Positions 16,289 to 24,764 of a DNA stretch of 64,000 nt are shown piece after piece (position 1 is the first letter of the stretch; each line of letters opens with the position of its first letter). The notes below the pieces were generated by a model. It made no database searches and was not told the origin of the DNA. It saw nothing but the letters and a program-made list of their open reading frames with translations. The DNA is from Bradyrhizobium sp. Rc3b (GTDB lineage: Bacteria; Pseudomonadota; Alphaproteobacteria; Rhizobiales; Xanthobacteraceae): assembly GCF_900114915.1 (NCBI RefSeq), contig NZ_FOUS01000012.1, positions 186,001 through 250,000 on the forward strand. The letters run 5' to 3'. The position numbers were made by a program, and so were the translations under genes.

Positions 16289-18625
16289 GTGGCAAATATC
16301 AACCAGAAAATTGCGCAGGAGCTTGGGGTTCGGGCGGAGCAGGTCGAGGCGACGGTGACGCTGCTCGATGGCGGCGCCACGGTTCCCTTCATCGCCCGCT
16401 ACCGCAAGGAAGCGACCGGTGCGCTCGACGACGCGCAATTGCGCACCCTGGAGGAGCGCCTGGGTTACCTGCGCGAGCTCGAGGATCGCCGCAAGGCCAT
16501 CCTCGAATCAGTCCGCGAGCAGGGCAAGCTCGATGCGGCGCTCGAGGCCTCCATTCTCGCCGCCGACAGCAAGGCCCGTCTCGAAGACATCTATCTGCCG
16601 TTCAAGCCGAAGCGCCGCACCAAGGCGGAGATCGCCAAGGAGGCCGGCCTCGAGCCGCTCGCCAACCAGCTGGTGGCGGAGCCCACCAACGATCCGAAGG
16701 TGGTGGCCGAAGGCTTCATCAACGCCGAGAAGGGCGTTGCGGATGCCGCCGCCGCGCTCGACGGCGCCCGCGCCATCCTGGTCGAACGCTTCGACGAGGA
16801 CGCCGACCTGATCGGCGCGCTTCGCGAGGAGATGTGGACCAACGCGCGCATGGCCTCCAAGGTGCGCGACGGCAAGAAGACCGAGGGCGAGAAGTTCGCC
16901 GACTATTTCGAGTTCTCCGAGCCGCTGACCAAGCTGCCCTCGCACCGCATCCTCGCGATGTTCCGCGGCGAGAAGGAGGAGATCCTCGACCTGCAGATTC
17001 AGGCCGAGGCCGAGGCGCTGCCGCCGGGCGTGCCCAGCGCCTATGAACTGAAGATCATGAAGCGGTTCGGCATCGCCGACCTCAAGCGCGCCGGCGACCG
17101 CTGGCTGATCGACACGGTGCGCTGGGCCTGGCGCACCAAGATCCAGGTGCATCTCAATATCGACCTGCGCATGCGGCTGTGGAACGCCGCCGAGACCGAG
17201 GCCGTGCGCGTGTTCGCCTCCAATTTGCGCGATCTCCTGCTGGCCGCGCCGGCCGGCACCCGCGTCACCATGGGGCTCGACCCCGGCTATCGCACCGGCG
17301 TCAAGGTCGCCGTCACCGATGCCACCGGCAAGGTCGTCGATACCGCCGTGATCTATCCGCACGAGCCGCAGCGGCAGTGGAACGAGTCGCTTGCGATCCT
17401 CGGCAAGCTCGCATTGAAGCATCGTGTCGAGCTGATCGCGATCGGCAACGGCACCGCCTCGCGCGAGACCGACAAGCTCGCAGGCGATCTCGTCAAGGGG
17501 CTGGCCGAGCTGAAGATGACCAAGATCGTGGTGTCGGAAGCCGGCGCGTCGGTCTATTCGGCCTCGGCTTTCGCCTCGGAGGAATTGCCCGGTCTTGACG
17601 TCACCCTACGCGGCGCGGTCTCGATCGCGCGGCGCCTGCAGGATCCGCTCGCCGAGCTCGTCAAGATCGAGCCCAAGGCGATCGGCGTCGGCCAGTATCA
17701 GCACGATCTCGGCCAGGCGAAGCTCGCAAAATCGCTCGATGCCGTGGTCGAGGACTGCGTGAACGCCGTCGGTGTCGACGTCAACACCGCGTCCGCACCG
17801 CTGCTTGCCCGCGTGTCGGGCGTCGGCTCCGGCCTTGCGCAGAGCATCGTGGCGCACCGTGACGCCAACGGCCCGTTCAAGTCGCGGAAGGCGCTCAAGG
17901 ACGTGCCGCGGCTCGGGCCGAAGGCGTTCGAGCAGTGCGCCGGCTTCCTGCGCATTCTCGGCGGCGAGGACCCGCTCGACGCCTCCGGCGTGCATCCGGA
18001 AGCCTATCCGGTGGTGCGCCGGATCCTCAGCGCCACCAAGAGCGACATCAAGGCGCTGATCGGCAGCAGCGAGATCGTGCGCACCTTGAAGCCGAAGGAT
18101 TTCGTCGACGAGACCTTTGGTCTGCCGACCGTCACCGACATCTTGAAGGAATTGGAGAAGCCCGGCCGCGATCCGCGTCCGGCGTTCAAGGCCGCCGTGT
18201 TCAAGGAGGGCGTCGAGGAGATCAAGCATCTCCAGAAGGGCATGATCCTCGAGGGCACCGTGACCAACGTCGCCGCCTTCGGCGCCTTCGTCGATATCGG
18301 CGTGCACCAGGACGGCCTCGTGCACATCTCCGCGATGTCCAAGACCTATATCAAGGACCCGCGCGAGGTGGTGAAGCCCGGCGACATCGTCAAGGTCAAG
18401 GTGCTGGACTTCGAGGTCGCGCGCAAGCGCATCTCGCTGACCTTGCGTCTCGACGACGAGGTCGGTGCCAAGAAGGACGCCCCCGGCATGCAGCGCGATA
18501 ACAGCGCGCGCAACCCTTCCCGCATGACGTCGTCCGCCCCGCGAAAGCAGGAATCCTCCGGCGGCGGCGCCCTCGCCGAAGCGCTGCGCCGCGCGGCGGA
18601 GAAGAACAACGGCAAGCGGGCGTGA
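16289..18625 (+). CDS. tex: Tex family transcription accessory / RNA-binding protein
   Basis: The 778-residue protein has the Tex architecture: helical Tex_N domain, a YqgF/RNase H-like domain starting near TMGLDPGYRTGVK, helix-hairpin-helix repeats around ARVSGVGSGLAQSIV and LGPKAFEQCAGFLRI, and a C-terminal S1 domain (GTVTNVAAFGAFVDIGVHQDGLVHISAMS region, roughly residues 645-715). Tex binds nucleic acids and influences transcription, stress tolerance and toxin expression in other bacteria; its catalytic role is unsettled. The start is GTG at 16289, preceded by AGAGGA. The C-terminal tail after the S1 domain is low-complexity and basic. Confidence 0.96.
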   Translation: MANINQKIAQELGVRAEQVEATVTLLDGGATVPFIARYRKEATGALDDAQLRTLEERLGYLRELEDRRKAILESVREQGKLDAALEASILAADSKARLEDIYLPFKPKRRTKAEIAKEAGLEPLANQLVAEPTNDPKVVAEGFINAEKGVADAAAALDGARAILVERFDEDADLIGALREEMWTNARMASKVRDGKKTEGEKFADYFEFSEPLTKLPSHRILAMFRGEKEEILDLQIQAEAEALPPGVPSAYELKIMKRFGIADLKRAGDRWLIDTVRWAWRTKIQVHLNIDLRMRLWNAAETEAVRVFASNLRDLLLAAPAGTRVTMGLDPGYRTGVKVAVTDATGKVVDTAVIYPHEPQRQWNESLAILGKLALKHRVELIAIGNGTASRETDKLAGDLVKGLAELKMTKIVVSEAGASVYSASAFASEELPGLDVTLRGAVSIARRLQDPLAELVKIEPKAIGVGQYQHDLGQAKLAKSLDAVVEDCVNAVGVDVNTASAPLLARVSGVGSGLAQSIVAHRDANGPFKSRKALKDVPRLGPKAFEQCAGFLRILGGEDPLDASGVHPEAYPVVRRILSATKSDIKALIGSSEIVRTLKPKDFVDETFGLPTVTDILKELEKPGRDPRPAFKAAVFKEGVEEIKHLQKGMILEGTVTNVAAFGAFVDIGVHQDGLVHISAMSKTYIKDPREVVKPGDIVKVKVLDFEVARKRISLTLRLDDEVGAKKDAPGMQRDNSARNPSRMTSSAPRKQESSGGGALAEALRRAAEKNNGKRA

Positions 18626-18632
18626 GATCTTG

Positions 18633-18818
18633 ACCTCTCCCGCCCTTTGCGGGGAGAGGTCGGAATTCGCGCGTAGCGCTGATTCCGGGTGAGGGGCGTG
18701 GCAACCTGCGCGCCGAATCGATGGTCCCCCCGGCTCCCACACACGCCCTCAATTCAAATCACATTCGCGGAAGCAGCCCCTCACCCCACCCTCTCCCCGT
18801 AAGAACGGGGAGAGGGAG
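18633..18818. repeat. palindromic intergenic repeat, family D copy 1
   Basis: CCTCTCCCGCCCTTTGCGGGGAGAGG at the left and CCCTCTCCCCGTAAGAACGGGGAGAGGG at the right are hairpins that also pair with each other; GGTGAGGGGC and CCCCTCACCC pair between them. It fills the first half of the 18626-18951 gap. The second half, up to the ribosome site AAGGAGGA at 18939-18946, shows nothing I can name. Confidence 0.8.
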
Positions 18819-18951
18819 TGATAGAGCGTCCTCTCCCTAACACTCGCGTCAGAATCTGGCGCGTTTGTAAGTTGAAGGCGCCGATCTCTTGCTCTCATCT
18901 GATCATCCTCGTGCGACGCGCTAACCGCCGCACTGCAAGGAGGATGCTTCG

Positions 18952-19434
18952 ATGAACAACAGGCTTCTCAAAGGCCTCACCGCGGTGACGATCGCCGCGG
19001 CGATGGCGCTCGCTTCACCGGTGCTCGCCCGTGGCGGCGGCGGACATGGCGGCTTCGGCGGCGGCGGTCATTTCGGCGGCGGTGGACATTTCGGTGGCGG
19101 CATGCACGCAGGCGGCTTCGGCGGCATGCGCGCCGGCGGGATGGGCGGTGCGCGCTTCGCCCATGTCGGCGGTCCTGCCTTTGGCGGTGCACGCTTCGCC
19201 CATGCCGGCGGTCCCGCTTTTGGCGGCGCACGCTTCGCCCATGCGGCGATCGGGCCGCGTTTCGCCGGGGCCGGCTGGCACGGCCATCGCGGCTTCCACC
19301 ATCATCACCATTTCCGTCGTTTCGCCGTCTTCGGCGCGCCCTTCATTTACGCCGGCTACAACGATGGCTGCTGGCGCAGGAGCTGGACGCCCTATGGATG
19401 GCAATGGGTCAATGTGTGCGGAGACTATTGGTAG
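18952..19434 (+). CDS. secreted Gly/His-rich protein with tandem repeats, function unknown
   Basis: The 160-residue protein has a signal peptide (about residues 1-27, ending SPVLARG), then a glycine-rich region of GGHFGGG units, then three copies of a 13-residue unit GGARFAHxGGPAF (DNA period 39 bases from 19144), a histidine cluster (HHHHH near residue 117) and an aromatic C-terminus with two cysteines. Such proteins are common in Bradyrhizobium-type genomes and are usually unassigned. Regular histidines in every repeat plus the His cluster suggest metal binding in the periplasm or outside the cell; this is inference. The gene has a strong AAGGAGGA site. The two-component system begins 100 bases downstream. 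Confidence 0.8.
   Translation: MNNRLLKGLTAVTIAAAMALASPVLARGGGGHGGFGGGGHFGGGGHFGGGMHAGGFGGMRAGGMGGARFAHVGGPAFGGARFAHAGGPAFGGARFAHAAIGPRFAGAGWHGHRGFHHHHHFRRFAVFGAPFIYAGYNDGCWRRSWTPYGWQWVNVCGDYW
19144..19245 (+). repeat. 39-bp coding tandem repeat (three units, last partial)
   Basis: Units start at 19144, 19183 and 19222. The first two differ at only a few bases, and the third diverges after GCCCATGC. Such a repeat can change copy number by slippage while preserving the reading frame. Confidence 0.75.
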
Positions 19435-19534
19435 TCGCATCGCCGTACCGCACCATTGTCGCGATCGCCACCGGGCGGTTCCGTCCAGCCCCGGAACGGG
19501 ATAGTCTGGTGGCGATTGTCGCGCGGAGTTTTGC

Positions 19535-20227
19535 ATGACCGGAGGTCACCGTCGCATCCTGGTCGTCGAGGACGATCCGGAAACAGCAGGCCAGCTCGTC
19601 GAGGAATTGACGACCTCCGGCTACGACGTCGATCTCGCAGCTAGCGGCCGTGAAGCCCTCAGCCACGGCGCCGCGCGCGACTATGCCGTGATCACGATCG
19701 ACCGGATGCTGCCCGATATCGACGGCATCAGCGTGATGCGGCAATTGCGGGACGACGGCGTTGCCGCGCCGTTCCTGATCATCTCCGCGCTCGGCGAGGT
19801 CGATGATCGCGTCCGCGGCCTGCGCGCCGGCGGCGACGACTATCTCGTCAAGCCGTTCTCCTTCACCGAATTGCTGGCGCGGCTCGAGGCGCTCGGCCGC
19901 CGCAGCGAGACCATCGCCAAGGAGACGCTGCTGCGGGTCGGCGATCTCGCCATCGACCTGATCGCGCGCAACGCCAGCCGCCGCGGCCGCAAGATCCCGC
20001 TGCTGCCGCGCGAGTTCCAGCTGCTCGAATATCTCGTCCGCAACGAGGGCCGCGTCGTCTCCCGCGCGATGCTGCTCCAGCACGTCTGGGACCTGCATTT
20101 CGACCCCTCCACCAACATCATCGACGTCTATGTCGGGCGCGTCCGCCGCAAGGTCGACGATGCCCAGGCCTATCCGCTGATCCACACCATCCGCGGCATC
20201 GGATATTGCCTCCGTGCTCCTGGTTAA
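19535..20227 (+). CDS. OmpR-family response regulator
   Basis: The 230-residue protein has a CheY-like receiver (acidic residues E12-D14, phosphoacceptor near D56 in ITIDRMLPD, lysine near K106 in LVKPFSF) and a C-terminal winged helix with PREFQLLEYLVRNEGRVVSR and the final IHTIRGIGYCL. It should bind DNA after phosphorylation by the kinase gene that overlaps its 3' end by 14 bases. The targets are unknown; the Gly/His-rich secreted protein immediately upstream is a candidate by position. Confidence 0.95.
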   Translation: MTGGHRRILVVEDDPETAGQLVEELTTSGYDVDLAASGREALSHGAARDYAVITIDRMLPDIDGISVMRQLRDDGVAAPFLIISALGEVDDRVRGLRAGGDDYLVKPFSFTELLARLEALGRRSETIAKETLLRVGDLAIDLIARNASRRGRKIPLLPREFQLLEYLVRNEGRVVSRAMLLQHVWDLHFDPSTNIIDVYVGRVRRKVDDAQAYPLIHTIRGIGYCLRAPG

Positions 20228-21284
20228 GACGCTCCGCTCCTCGACTTTCCGCCTGGCGCTGATCGCGATCGCGGCGTTCGGGCTGATCGTTGCGGCGATC
20301 ATGGCCTATGTCTATTTCGGCACGCTGGCCTATGTGGAGAGCCGGGTCGGCGACGCCGGCGATCACAGCGGTTTCACCGCGATGATCAAGCTTGCAATGG
20401 CGGCGGTTGCCGTGCTGCTGCTGGTGCTCGCCGGGCTTGCCGCCGTGCTGGTGACCCGGCGCACGGTCGGGCGGATCGAGGAGATCAACGCCACCAGCCG
20501 CGCCATCATGCTCTCAGGCCTCGACCAGCGCATCCCCTTGCGCGGCAGCCATGACGAATGGGACCGCGTCGCCGAAAACCTCAACCAGATGCTCGACCGC
20601 ATCGAGACGCTGATGGGTGAGGTCAAGCAGGTCAGCGACAACGTCGCCCATGATCTGCGCACGCCGCTGACGCGGATGCGCGGCCGGCTGGAGAAGGCCT
20701 ATCACCACCAACGCAACAGCGAGGCGGATGCCGCGCTGATCGGCGACACCATCGCCGATCTCGACGCCGTGCTCGGCATGTTCGCCTCCATCACCCGGAT
20801 CTCCGAGATCGAGAGCCGCGCCCGCACCGGCGCCTTCCGCGCGCTCGACCTCGCTGAGATCGCCGGCGAGGTCGTCGAGCTCTACGACGCCGCCGCCGAG
20901 CAGGTCTCAACGCGCCTCAGCCTCGCCGGAGACCGCGAGGTGCCGATCACCGGCGATCGCGACCTGCTGTTCGATGCCATCGCCAATCTCGTCGACAATT
21001 CGATCAAGCACGGCTGCAAAGGCGGGCAGGTGACCGTGACGTGCCGCAGCGCCGATGGCGGTGCGGTGATCGCCATCGCCGACGATGGTCCGGGCATTCC
21101 CACTGAGGAGCGCGATCACGTCTTCAAGCGCTTCTACCGGCTCGAGCAGAGCCGCTACACGCCGGGCAACGGCCTTGGCCTCAGCCTCGTCGCTGCGGTC
21201 GCGCGCCTTCACGGCGCGGGAGTAGCGCTGCATGACAATGCGCCGGGCCTGACGGTCGAGCTCCGCTTCCCCGCGACATCATAG
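20214..21284 (+). CDS. membrane sensor histidine kinase
   Basis: The 356-residue kinase has two membrane helices (about residues 13-35 and 58-80) separated by only ~22 periplasmic residues, a HAMP linker, a dimerisation domain with NVAHDLRTPLTRMRG (H147), and a HATPase_c domain with NLVDNSIKHG, DDGPGIP and GNGLGLSLV. The tiny periplasmic loop argues for sensing within the membrane or through a partner rather than by a periplasmic ligand domain. The GTG start at 20214 lies inside the response-regulator gene, so the pair is translationally coupled. Its end overlaps the convergent LuxR-type gene by six bases. Confidence 0.94.
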   Translation: MLLVKTLRSSTFRLALIAIAAFGLIVAAIMAYVYFGTLAYVESRVGDAGDHSGFTAMIKLAMAAVAVLLLVLAGLAAVLVTRRTVGRIEEINATSRAIMLSGLDQRIPLRGSHDEWDRVAENLNQMLDRIETLMGEVKQVSDNVAHDLRTPLTRMRGRLEKAYHHQRNSEADAALIGDTIADLDAVLGMFASITRISEIESRARTGAFRALDLAEIAGEVVELYDAAAEQVSTRLSLAGDREVPITGDRDLLFDAIANLVDNSIKHGCKGGQVTVTCRSADGGAVIAIADDGPGIPTEERDHVFKRFYRLEQSRYTPGNGLGLSLVAAVARLHGAGVALHDNAPGLTVELRFPATS

Positions 21285-21650
21285 CTCAATCACGCCGCGG
21301 CGTGCCGCATGCGCCACCGCGTCGGTGCGGCCGGTGGCGTCCAGCTTGTCGAGCAGCGAGCCGACATGGAATTTGACGGTGTGCACGGAGATGCCGAGCC
21401 GGCGGGCAATCATCTTGTTGGAGGCACCCTCGGCCATCAGCGCCAGCACGTCGAGCTCGCGCTGCGTCAGCGCGATGTCGGCGGGCATCACGCGCGGATC
21501 GCGGGCGACGACGGTCGCCGTGGCAGCCTCGCCGGGCGCGGCAAGGCGAAGCCCGGCGACGCTGCCGAGCAAGGCCGCCAGGCGATCGGCGAGGGCGGGA
21601 TCGTCAATCTCCAGGGCAAGCACGATCTCCGGCGTCCGGTCCTCGCTCAC
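21279..21650 (-). CDS. short LuxR/NarL-type HTH regulator without a functional receiver
   Basis: The 123-residue product ends in a typical LuxR-type helix-turn-helix: LTQRELDVLALMAEGASNKM followed by IARRLGISVHTVKFHVGSLLDKL. The ~58 residues ahead are too short for a receiver domain and contain no clear phosphoacceptor pocket, though VLALEIDDPALADRL may be the remnant of one. The start codon overlaps the stop of the upstream HtrA-like pseudoprotease gene (ATGA), so the two are translationally coupled and presumably work together. The N-terminal stub could be a binding surface for that partner; this is inference. Confidence 0.85.
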   Translation of the reverse strand: MSEDRTPEIVLALEIDDPALADRLAALLGSVAGLRLAAPGEAATATVVARDPRVMPADIALTQRELDVLALMAEGASNKMIARRLGISVHTVKFHVGSLLDKLDATGRTDAVAHAARRGVIEL

Positions 21651-22513
21651 GCCTCCGGCCTCTCGCCGACCGTGACCTTGAAGCTGATCGGCTCGCCGCC
21701 GCGGCGCGCCGCGACGTCGACCACCGCGCCGACGCTCGAAGGACCCAGCGTTCGCGACAGCGCGCGCACGCCTGACAGCTTCTGGTCGTTAACTGCCACA
21801 ATGACGTCGCCCTGGCGGATGCCGGCCGCGGCCGAAGGGCCGGCCTTGTCGACATTCATCACCATGGCGCCGATGCCGTCGTCGAGCCGGACCGGCTGGA
21901 GCCCGAGGCCGAGATATCCGCGCGCGATGCGGCCGCGCGTCTCGAGTTGCGCCGCGACGCGCTCGATCGTCGCCGTCGGGATCACCAGCACGCGCCGCGG
22001 CCCGAGCACGGCCATGCCAAAGGCTTCGCCCGATGCATCGAGCGCAAGGCCGCCCTGCTGGCTGCCGCGCAGGCGGACATCGAGCTCGATCCGCGCATCG
22101 ATCTCGCCGCCGCGCAGGGAGCGCCAGCCGCTGCCGGACGCCGATACCATCCCCAGCGCGGCACTCGGCGTCTCGCGGTTGGTGGCCACCACGATCGACA
22201 ACGCGCCGAGGGGCGGGACCGTGGCGGCGAGCTTGACCGGCGTAGCAGCGGCCTCAGTGCGCAGCAGCGCGATGTCGGTGGTGTGGTCGCGGCCGGCGAT
22301 CGTGGCAGCCACGCGGCTGCCGTCGGCGAGACCGATCTCGACCTTGCCCTCGTCGGCCAGCGCCTCGTCGGCGGTGACGATCAGCCCCCCTTTCCAGACG
22401 AAGCCGGTCGCACGGGAGCGATGCGAGTGCACAGAGACGATTGCGGGCGCAGTGCGCGCCACCACATCCGCGAGGGCGGACGATAGTGAGGACAGGGGAG
22501 TTGGGTCAGTCAT
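21647..22513 (-). CDS. cytosolic HtrA-like pseudoprotease with PDZ domain
   Basis: The 288-residue protein has the layout of an S1C (HtrA) protease domain followed by a PDZ domain (about 200-285, with GYLGLGLQPV and AGIRQGDVIVAVN). The catalytic residues are largely gone. Where active HtrA has VTNNHVV this protein has VTADEAL (His replaced by E50), and where HtrA has NSGGPLLD it has QQGGLALD (Ser replaced by Q153); only the aspartate of TTDIALL (D80) remains. There is no signal peptide or membrane segment, so it should stay in the cytosol, unlike normal HtrA. It is coupled through ATGA to a short LuxR-type regulator. A peptide- or protein-sensing role for a PDZ scaffold is plausible but unproven. 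An active HtrA is encoded at 24765. Confidence 0.85.
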   Translation of the reverse strand: MTDPTPLSSLSSALADVVARTAPAIVSVHSHRSRATGFVWKGGLIVTADEALADEGKVEIGLADGSRVAATIAGRDHTTDIALLRTEAAATPVKLAATVPPLGALSIVVATNRETPSAALGMVSASGSGWRSLRGGEIDARIELDVRLRGSQQGGLALDASGEAFGMAVLGPRRVLVIPTATIERVAAQLETRGRIARGYLGLGLQPVRLDDGIGAMVMNVDKAGPSAAAGIRQGDVIVAVNDQKLSGVRALSRTLGPSSVGAVVDVAARRGGEPISFKVTVGERPEA

Positions 22514-22697
22514 AGCTGGCTCCTATAAGCTGTCCTCAATCTGGGATGTCGCGGGGAATCGCGAAACTGGCCGGGTGGTCAGGACACCGCCTGTTACGGC
22601 CGACGAACATGTGATTGGGAGCCGCTCACGGGAACGTGTAGCAATCGGCCCGACATTGCGCCGCACGGCCCCAACCAGTTTCAGCGAGCCCTGACCG

Positions 22698-23663
22698 ATG
22701 ACCATCGACCTCACCCGCCGCACCCTGCTGCAACTCGCCGGCGCGACCTCGCTTGCCATGGCCGCCGCAGCTGCCGCACGGGCCGAGGGCACGCCGCAGG
22801 GCGGCGGGCCGACCTATGCCAGCCGCACGCCGATGCGGGTCGGCATGGTGACGCTGCGGGTGAAGAATCTCGACAAGGTCGCCGACTATTACCGCGATGT
22901 GATCGGCCTCACGGTGATGGAACGCTCGGCGACTGCGGCGAAGCTCGGCACATCAGGCGTCACGCTGCTGGTGCTGGAGGCCCGCCCCAATGCGGAAATC
23001 GAGCCGCGCAATGCCGCCGGCCTTTACCACACCGCCTTCCTGATGCCGACGCGCAAGGACCTGGCGCGCTGGCTGGTGCACGCGGCCTCGCACCGCGTGA
23101 AGCTGTCGGGCTTTGCCGATCACCTCGTCAGCGAATCCGTCTATCTCGACGATCCCGAAGGCAACGGCATCGAGGTCTATGCCGACCGCGATCCCTCGCA
23201 ATGGCAATGGAGCGAGGGCAGCGTGAAGATGGCGTCCGACGAGCTCAACATTCCGGACCTGTTGTCGCTGACCAATACGCGCGTGCCAGATTACGCCAAG
23301 GCGCCGGACGGAATGCGCATCGGCCACATGCATCTGCGGGTCGGCGATCTCGCGCAGGCCGGAGGCTTCTATCATGGCGCGATTGGCCTCGATCCGACCC
23401 GCAGCCGCAGCGGCGCCGCGTTCCTGTCGTCGGGCCGCTATCATCATCACCTCGGCATCAACGTCTGGCAAAGCCAGGGCGCCGGCCAGCGCGACGACCA
23501 GATGACGGGTCTCGCCTGGTTCTCGCTGGTCATGGCCAAGCCGGAGCTGCTCGCCGCGCAGGAAGAACGCCTGCGCAAGGGCGGTGCGACGGTCACGGCG
23601 CTTGCCGACGGCGCGGAGGCGATTGATCCCTGGGGCACGCGGGTACGCTTGCTCAAGGTTTGA
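22698..23663 (+). CDS. Tat-exported VOC-superfamily protein (extradiol dioxygenase/glyoxalase-like)
   Basis: The 321-residue protein begins with a twin-arginine signal (DLTRRTLLQLAG, R7-R8, then an Ala-rich stretch ending ARAEG). The mature part has two VOC modules, starting near GMVTLRVKNLDKVADYYRDV and GHMHLRVGDLAQAGGFYHG, the arrangement of two-domain extradiol ring-cleavage dioxygenases and CatE-like proteins. Candidate metal ligands include the histidines of GHMHL and the HHHLG segment and the glutamate of GIEVYAD. Ring-cleavage dioxygenases are normally cytosolic, so a Tat leader is odd; Tat export fits a protein that acquires its metal before transport. A DapA-family gene follows 56 bases later on the same strand. 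Substrate unknown. Confidence 0.85.
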   Translation: MTIDLTRRTLLQLAGATSLAMAAAAAARAEGTPQGGGPTYASRTPMRVGMVTLRVKNLDKVADYYRDVIGLTVMERSATAAKLGTSGVTLLVLEARPNAEIEPRNAAGLYHTAFLMPTRKDLARWLVHAASHRVKLSGFADHLVSESVYLDDPEGNGIEVYADRDPSQWQWSEGSVKMASDELNIPDLLSLTNTRVPDYAKAPDGMRIGHMHLRVGDLAQAGGFYHGAIGLDPTRSRSGAAFLSSGRYHHHLGINVWQSQGAGQRDDQMTGLAWFSLVMAKPELLAAQEERLRKGGATVTALADGAEAIDPWGTRVRLLKV

Positions 23664-23719
23664 TCGCGGGGGCGGGCATTGCTAAGACCCGTCGGGTGCC
23701 AGCTTCCGGAGCCCCCGAC

Positions 23720-24595
23720 ATGTCCGAATTCCACGGCGTCTTCCCCTATCTCGTCTCGCCCGTCGATGCCGACGGCACAGTGCGGACGAACGTGCTCGCA
23801 AAGCTCTGTGATGATCTGATCGGCGCCGGCGTGCACGGGCTGACGCCGCTGGGTTCGACCGGCGAGTTCGCCTATCTCAATGCCGCACAACGCACCGCGG
23901 TCGTGCAGACCATGATCGAAGCCGCGCAGGGCCGCGTGCCTGTTGTCGCTGGCGTCGCCTCGACCTCGACGGCGGATGCGGTGGCGCAGGCGAAAGCCTA
24001 CCAGAAGCGTGGGGCCGACGGAATCCTCGCGATCCTGGAAGCGTATTTTCCGCTCAGCGACGCCCAGGTCGAATCCTACTTCCGCGACATCGCGGACGCC
24101 GTCGACATTCCCGTCGTCATCTACACCAACCCGCAATTCCAGCGCTCCGACCTCACCCTCGACACCATCGCGCGCCTCGCCGAGCACCCGCGCATCGGCT
24201 ACATCAAGGACGCCTCGACCAACACCGGCCGGCTGCTCTCGATCATGAACCGCTGCGGCGATGCCTTGCGGGTGTTCTCGGCCTCCGCCCACATCCCGGC
24301 CGCGGTGATGCTGATCGGCGGGCTCGGCTGGATGGCGGGCCCGGCCTGCATCATCCCGCGCCAGAGTGTCGCGCTCTACGACCTCTGCAAGGCCGGCCGC
24401 TGGGACGAGGCGATGGCACTGCAGCGCCGGCTTTGGCGCATCAACGAAGCCTTCGCCCGCTTCAATCTCGCCGCCTGCATCAAGACGGGGCTTGCGATCC
24501 AGGGCTACGACGTCGGCGACCCCGTCCCGCCGCAGGCGGCGCTGACGGCCGAGGCGCGCAAGGTGGTGGAGGCGGCGCTGCGCGAGCTGACATAG
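23720..24595 (+). CDS. dihydrodipicolinate synthase/N-acetylneuraminate lyase family aldolase
   Basis: The 291-residue protein is a DapA-superfamily TIM barrel: GSTGEF phosphate/carboxylate-binding motif near residues 45-50, tyrosine in VVIYTNP (Y135) and the Schiff-base lysine in IGYIKDAS (K163). ATG 23720 has CGGAG upstream and gives the usual family length; the frame is open further upstream without homology. Many such paralogues are not true DapA but act on sugar acids, hydroxyproline-derived keto acids or aromatic pyruvates. It probably shares an operon with the VOC protein upstream, so a pyruvate-releasing aldolase or dehydratase of a small catabolic route is a reasonable guess. Confidence 0.88.
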   Translation: MSEFHGVFPYLVSPVDADGTVRTNVLAKLCDDLIGAGVHGLTPLGSTGEFAYLNAAQRTAVVQTMIEAAQGRVPVVAGVASTSTADAVAQAKAYQKRGADGILAILEAYFPLSDAQVESYFRDIADAVDIPVVIYTNPQFQRSDLTLDTIARLAEHPRIGYIKDASTNTGRLLSIMNRCGDALRVFSASAHIPAAVMLIGGLGWMAGPACIIPRQSVALYDLCKAGRWDEAMALQRRLWRINEAFARFNLAACIKTGLAIQGYDVGDPVPPQAALTAEARKVVEAALRELT

Positions 24596-24764
24596 CTCGT
24601 TGTCACGCGGCAATATGCCCCGGCGCTCGTGCGGGAGCCCCAAAAGTCCCAACCTGCGCAATCGAGAAACTTCCGAGCGTTTGCGACGTTGCCGCGTGAG
24701 CGATTTCTGTCCATGCAATGTGCATCTCAGAGCCCGCATTCAGCACAAGACACGGTGATCACCC

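Noticed and set aside
15563..16438. A 291-codon minus-strand frame in the gene-free block before tex
   Set aside because: It runs through two repeat elements and into tex, has no start signal, and the translation is Arg/Ser/Pro-rich without a fold signature.
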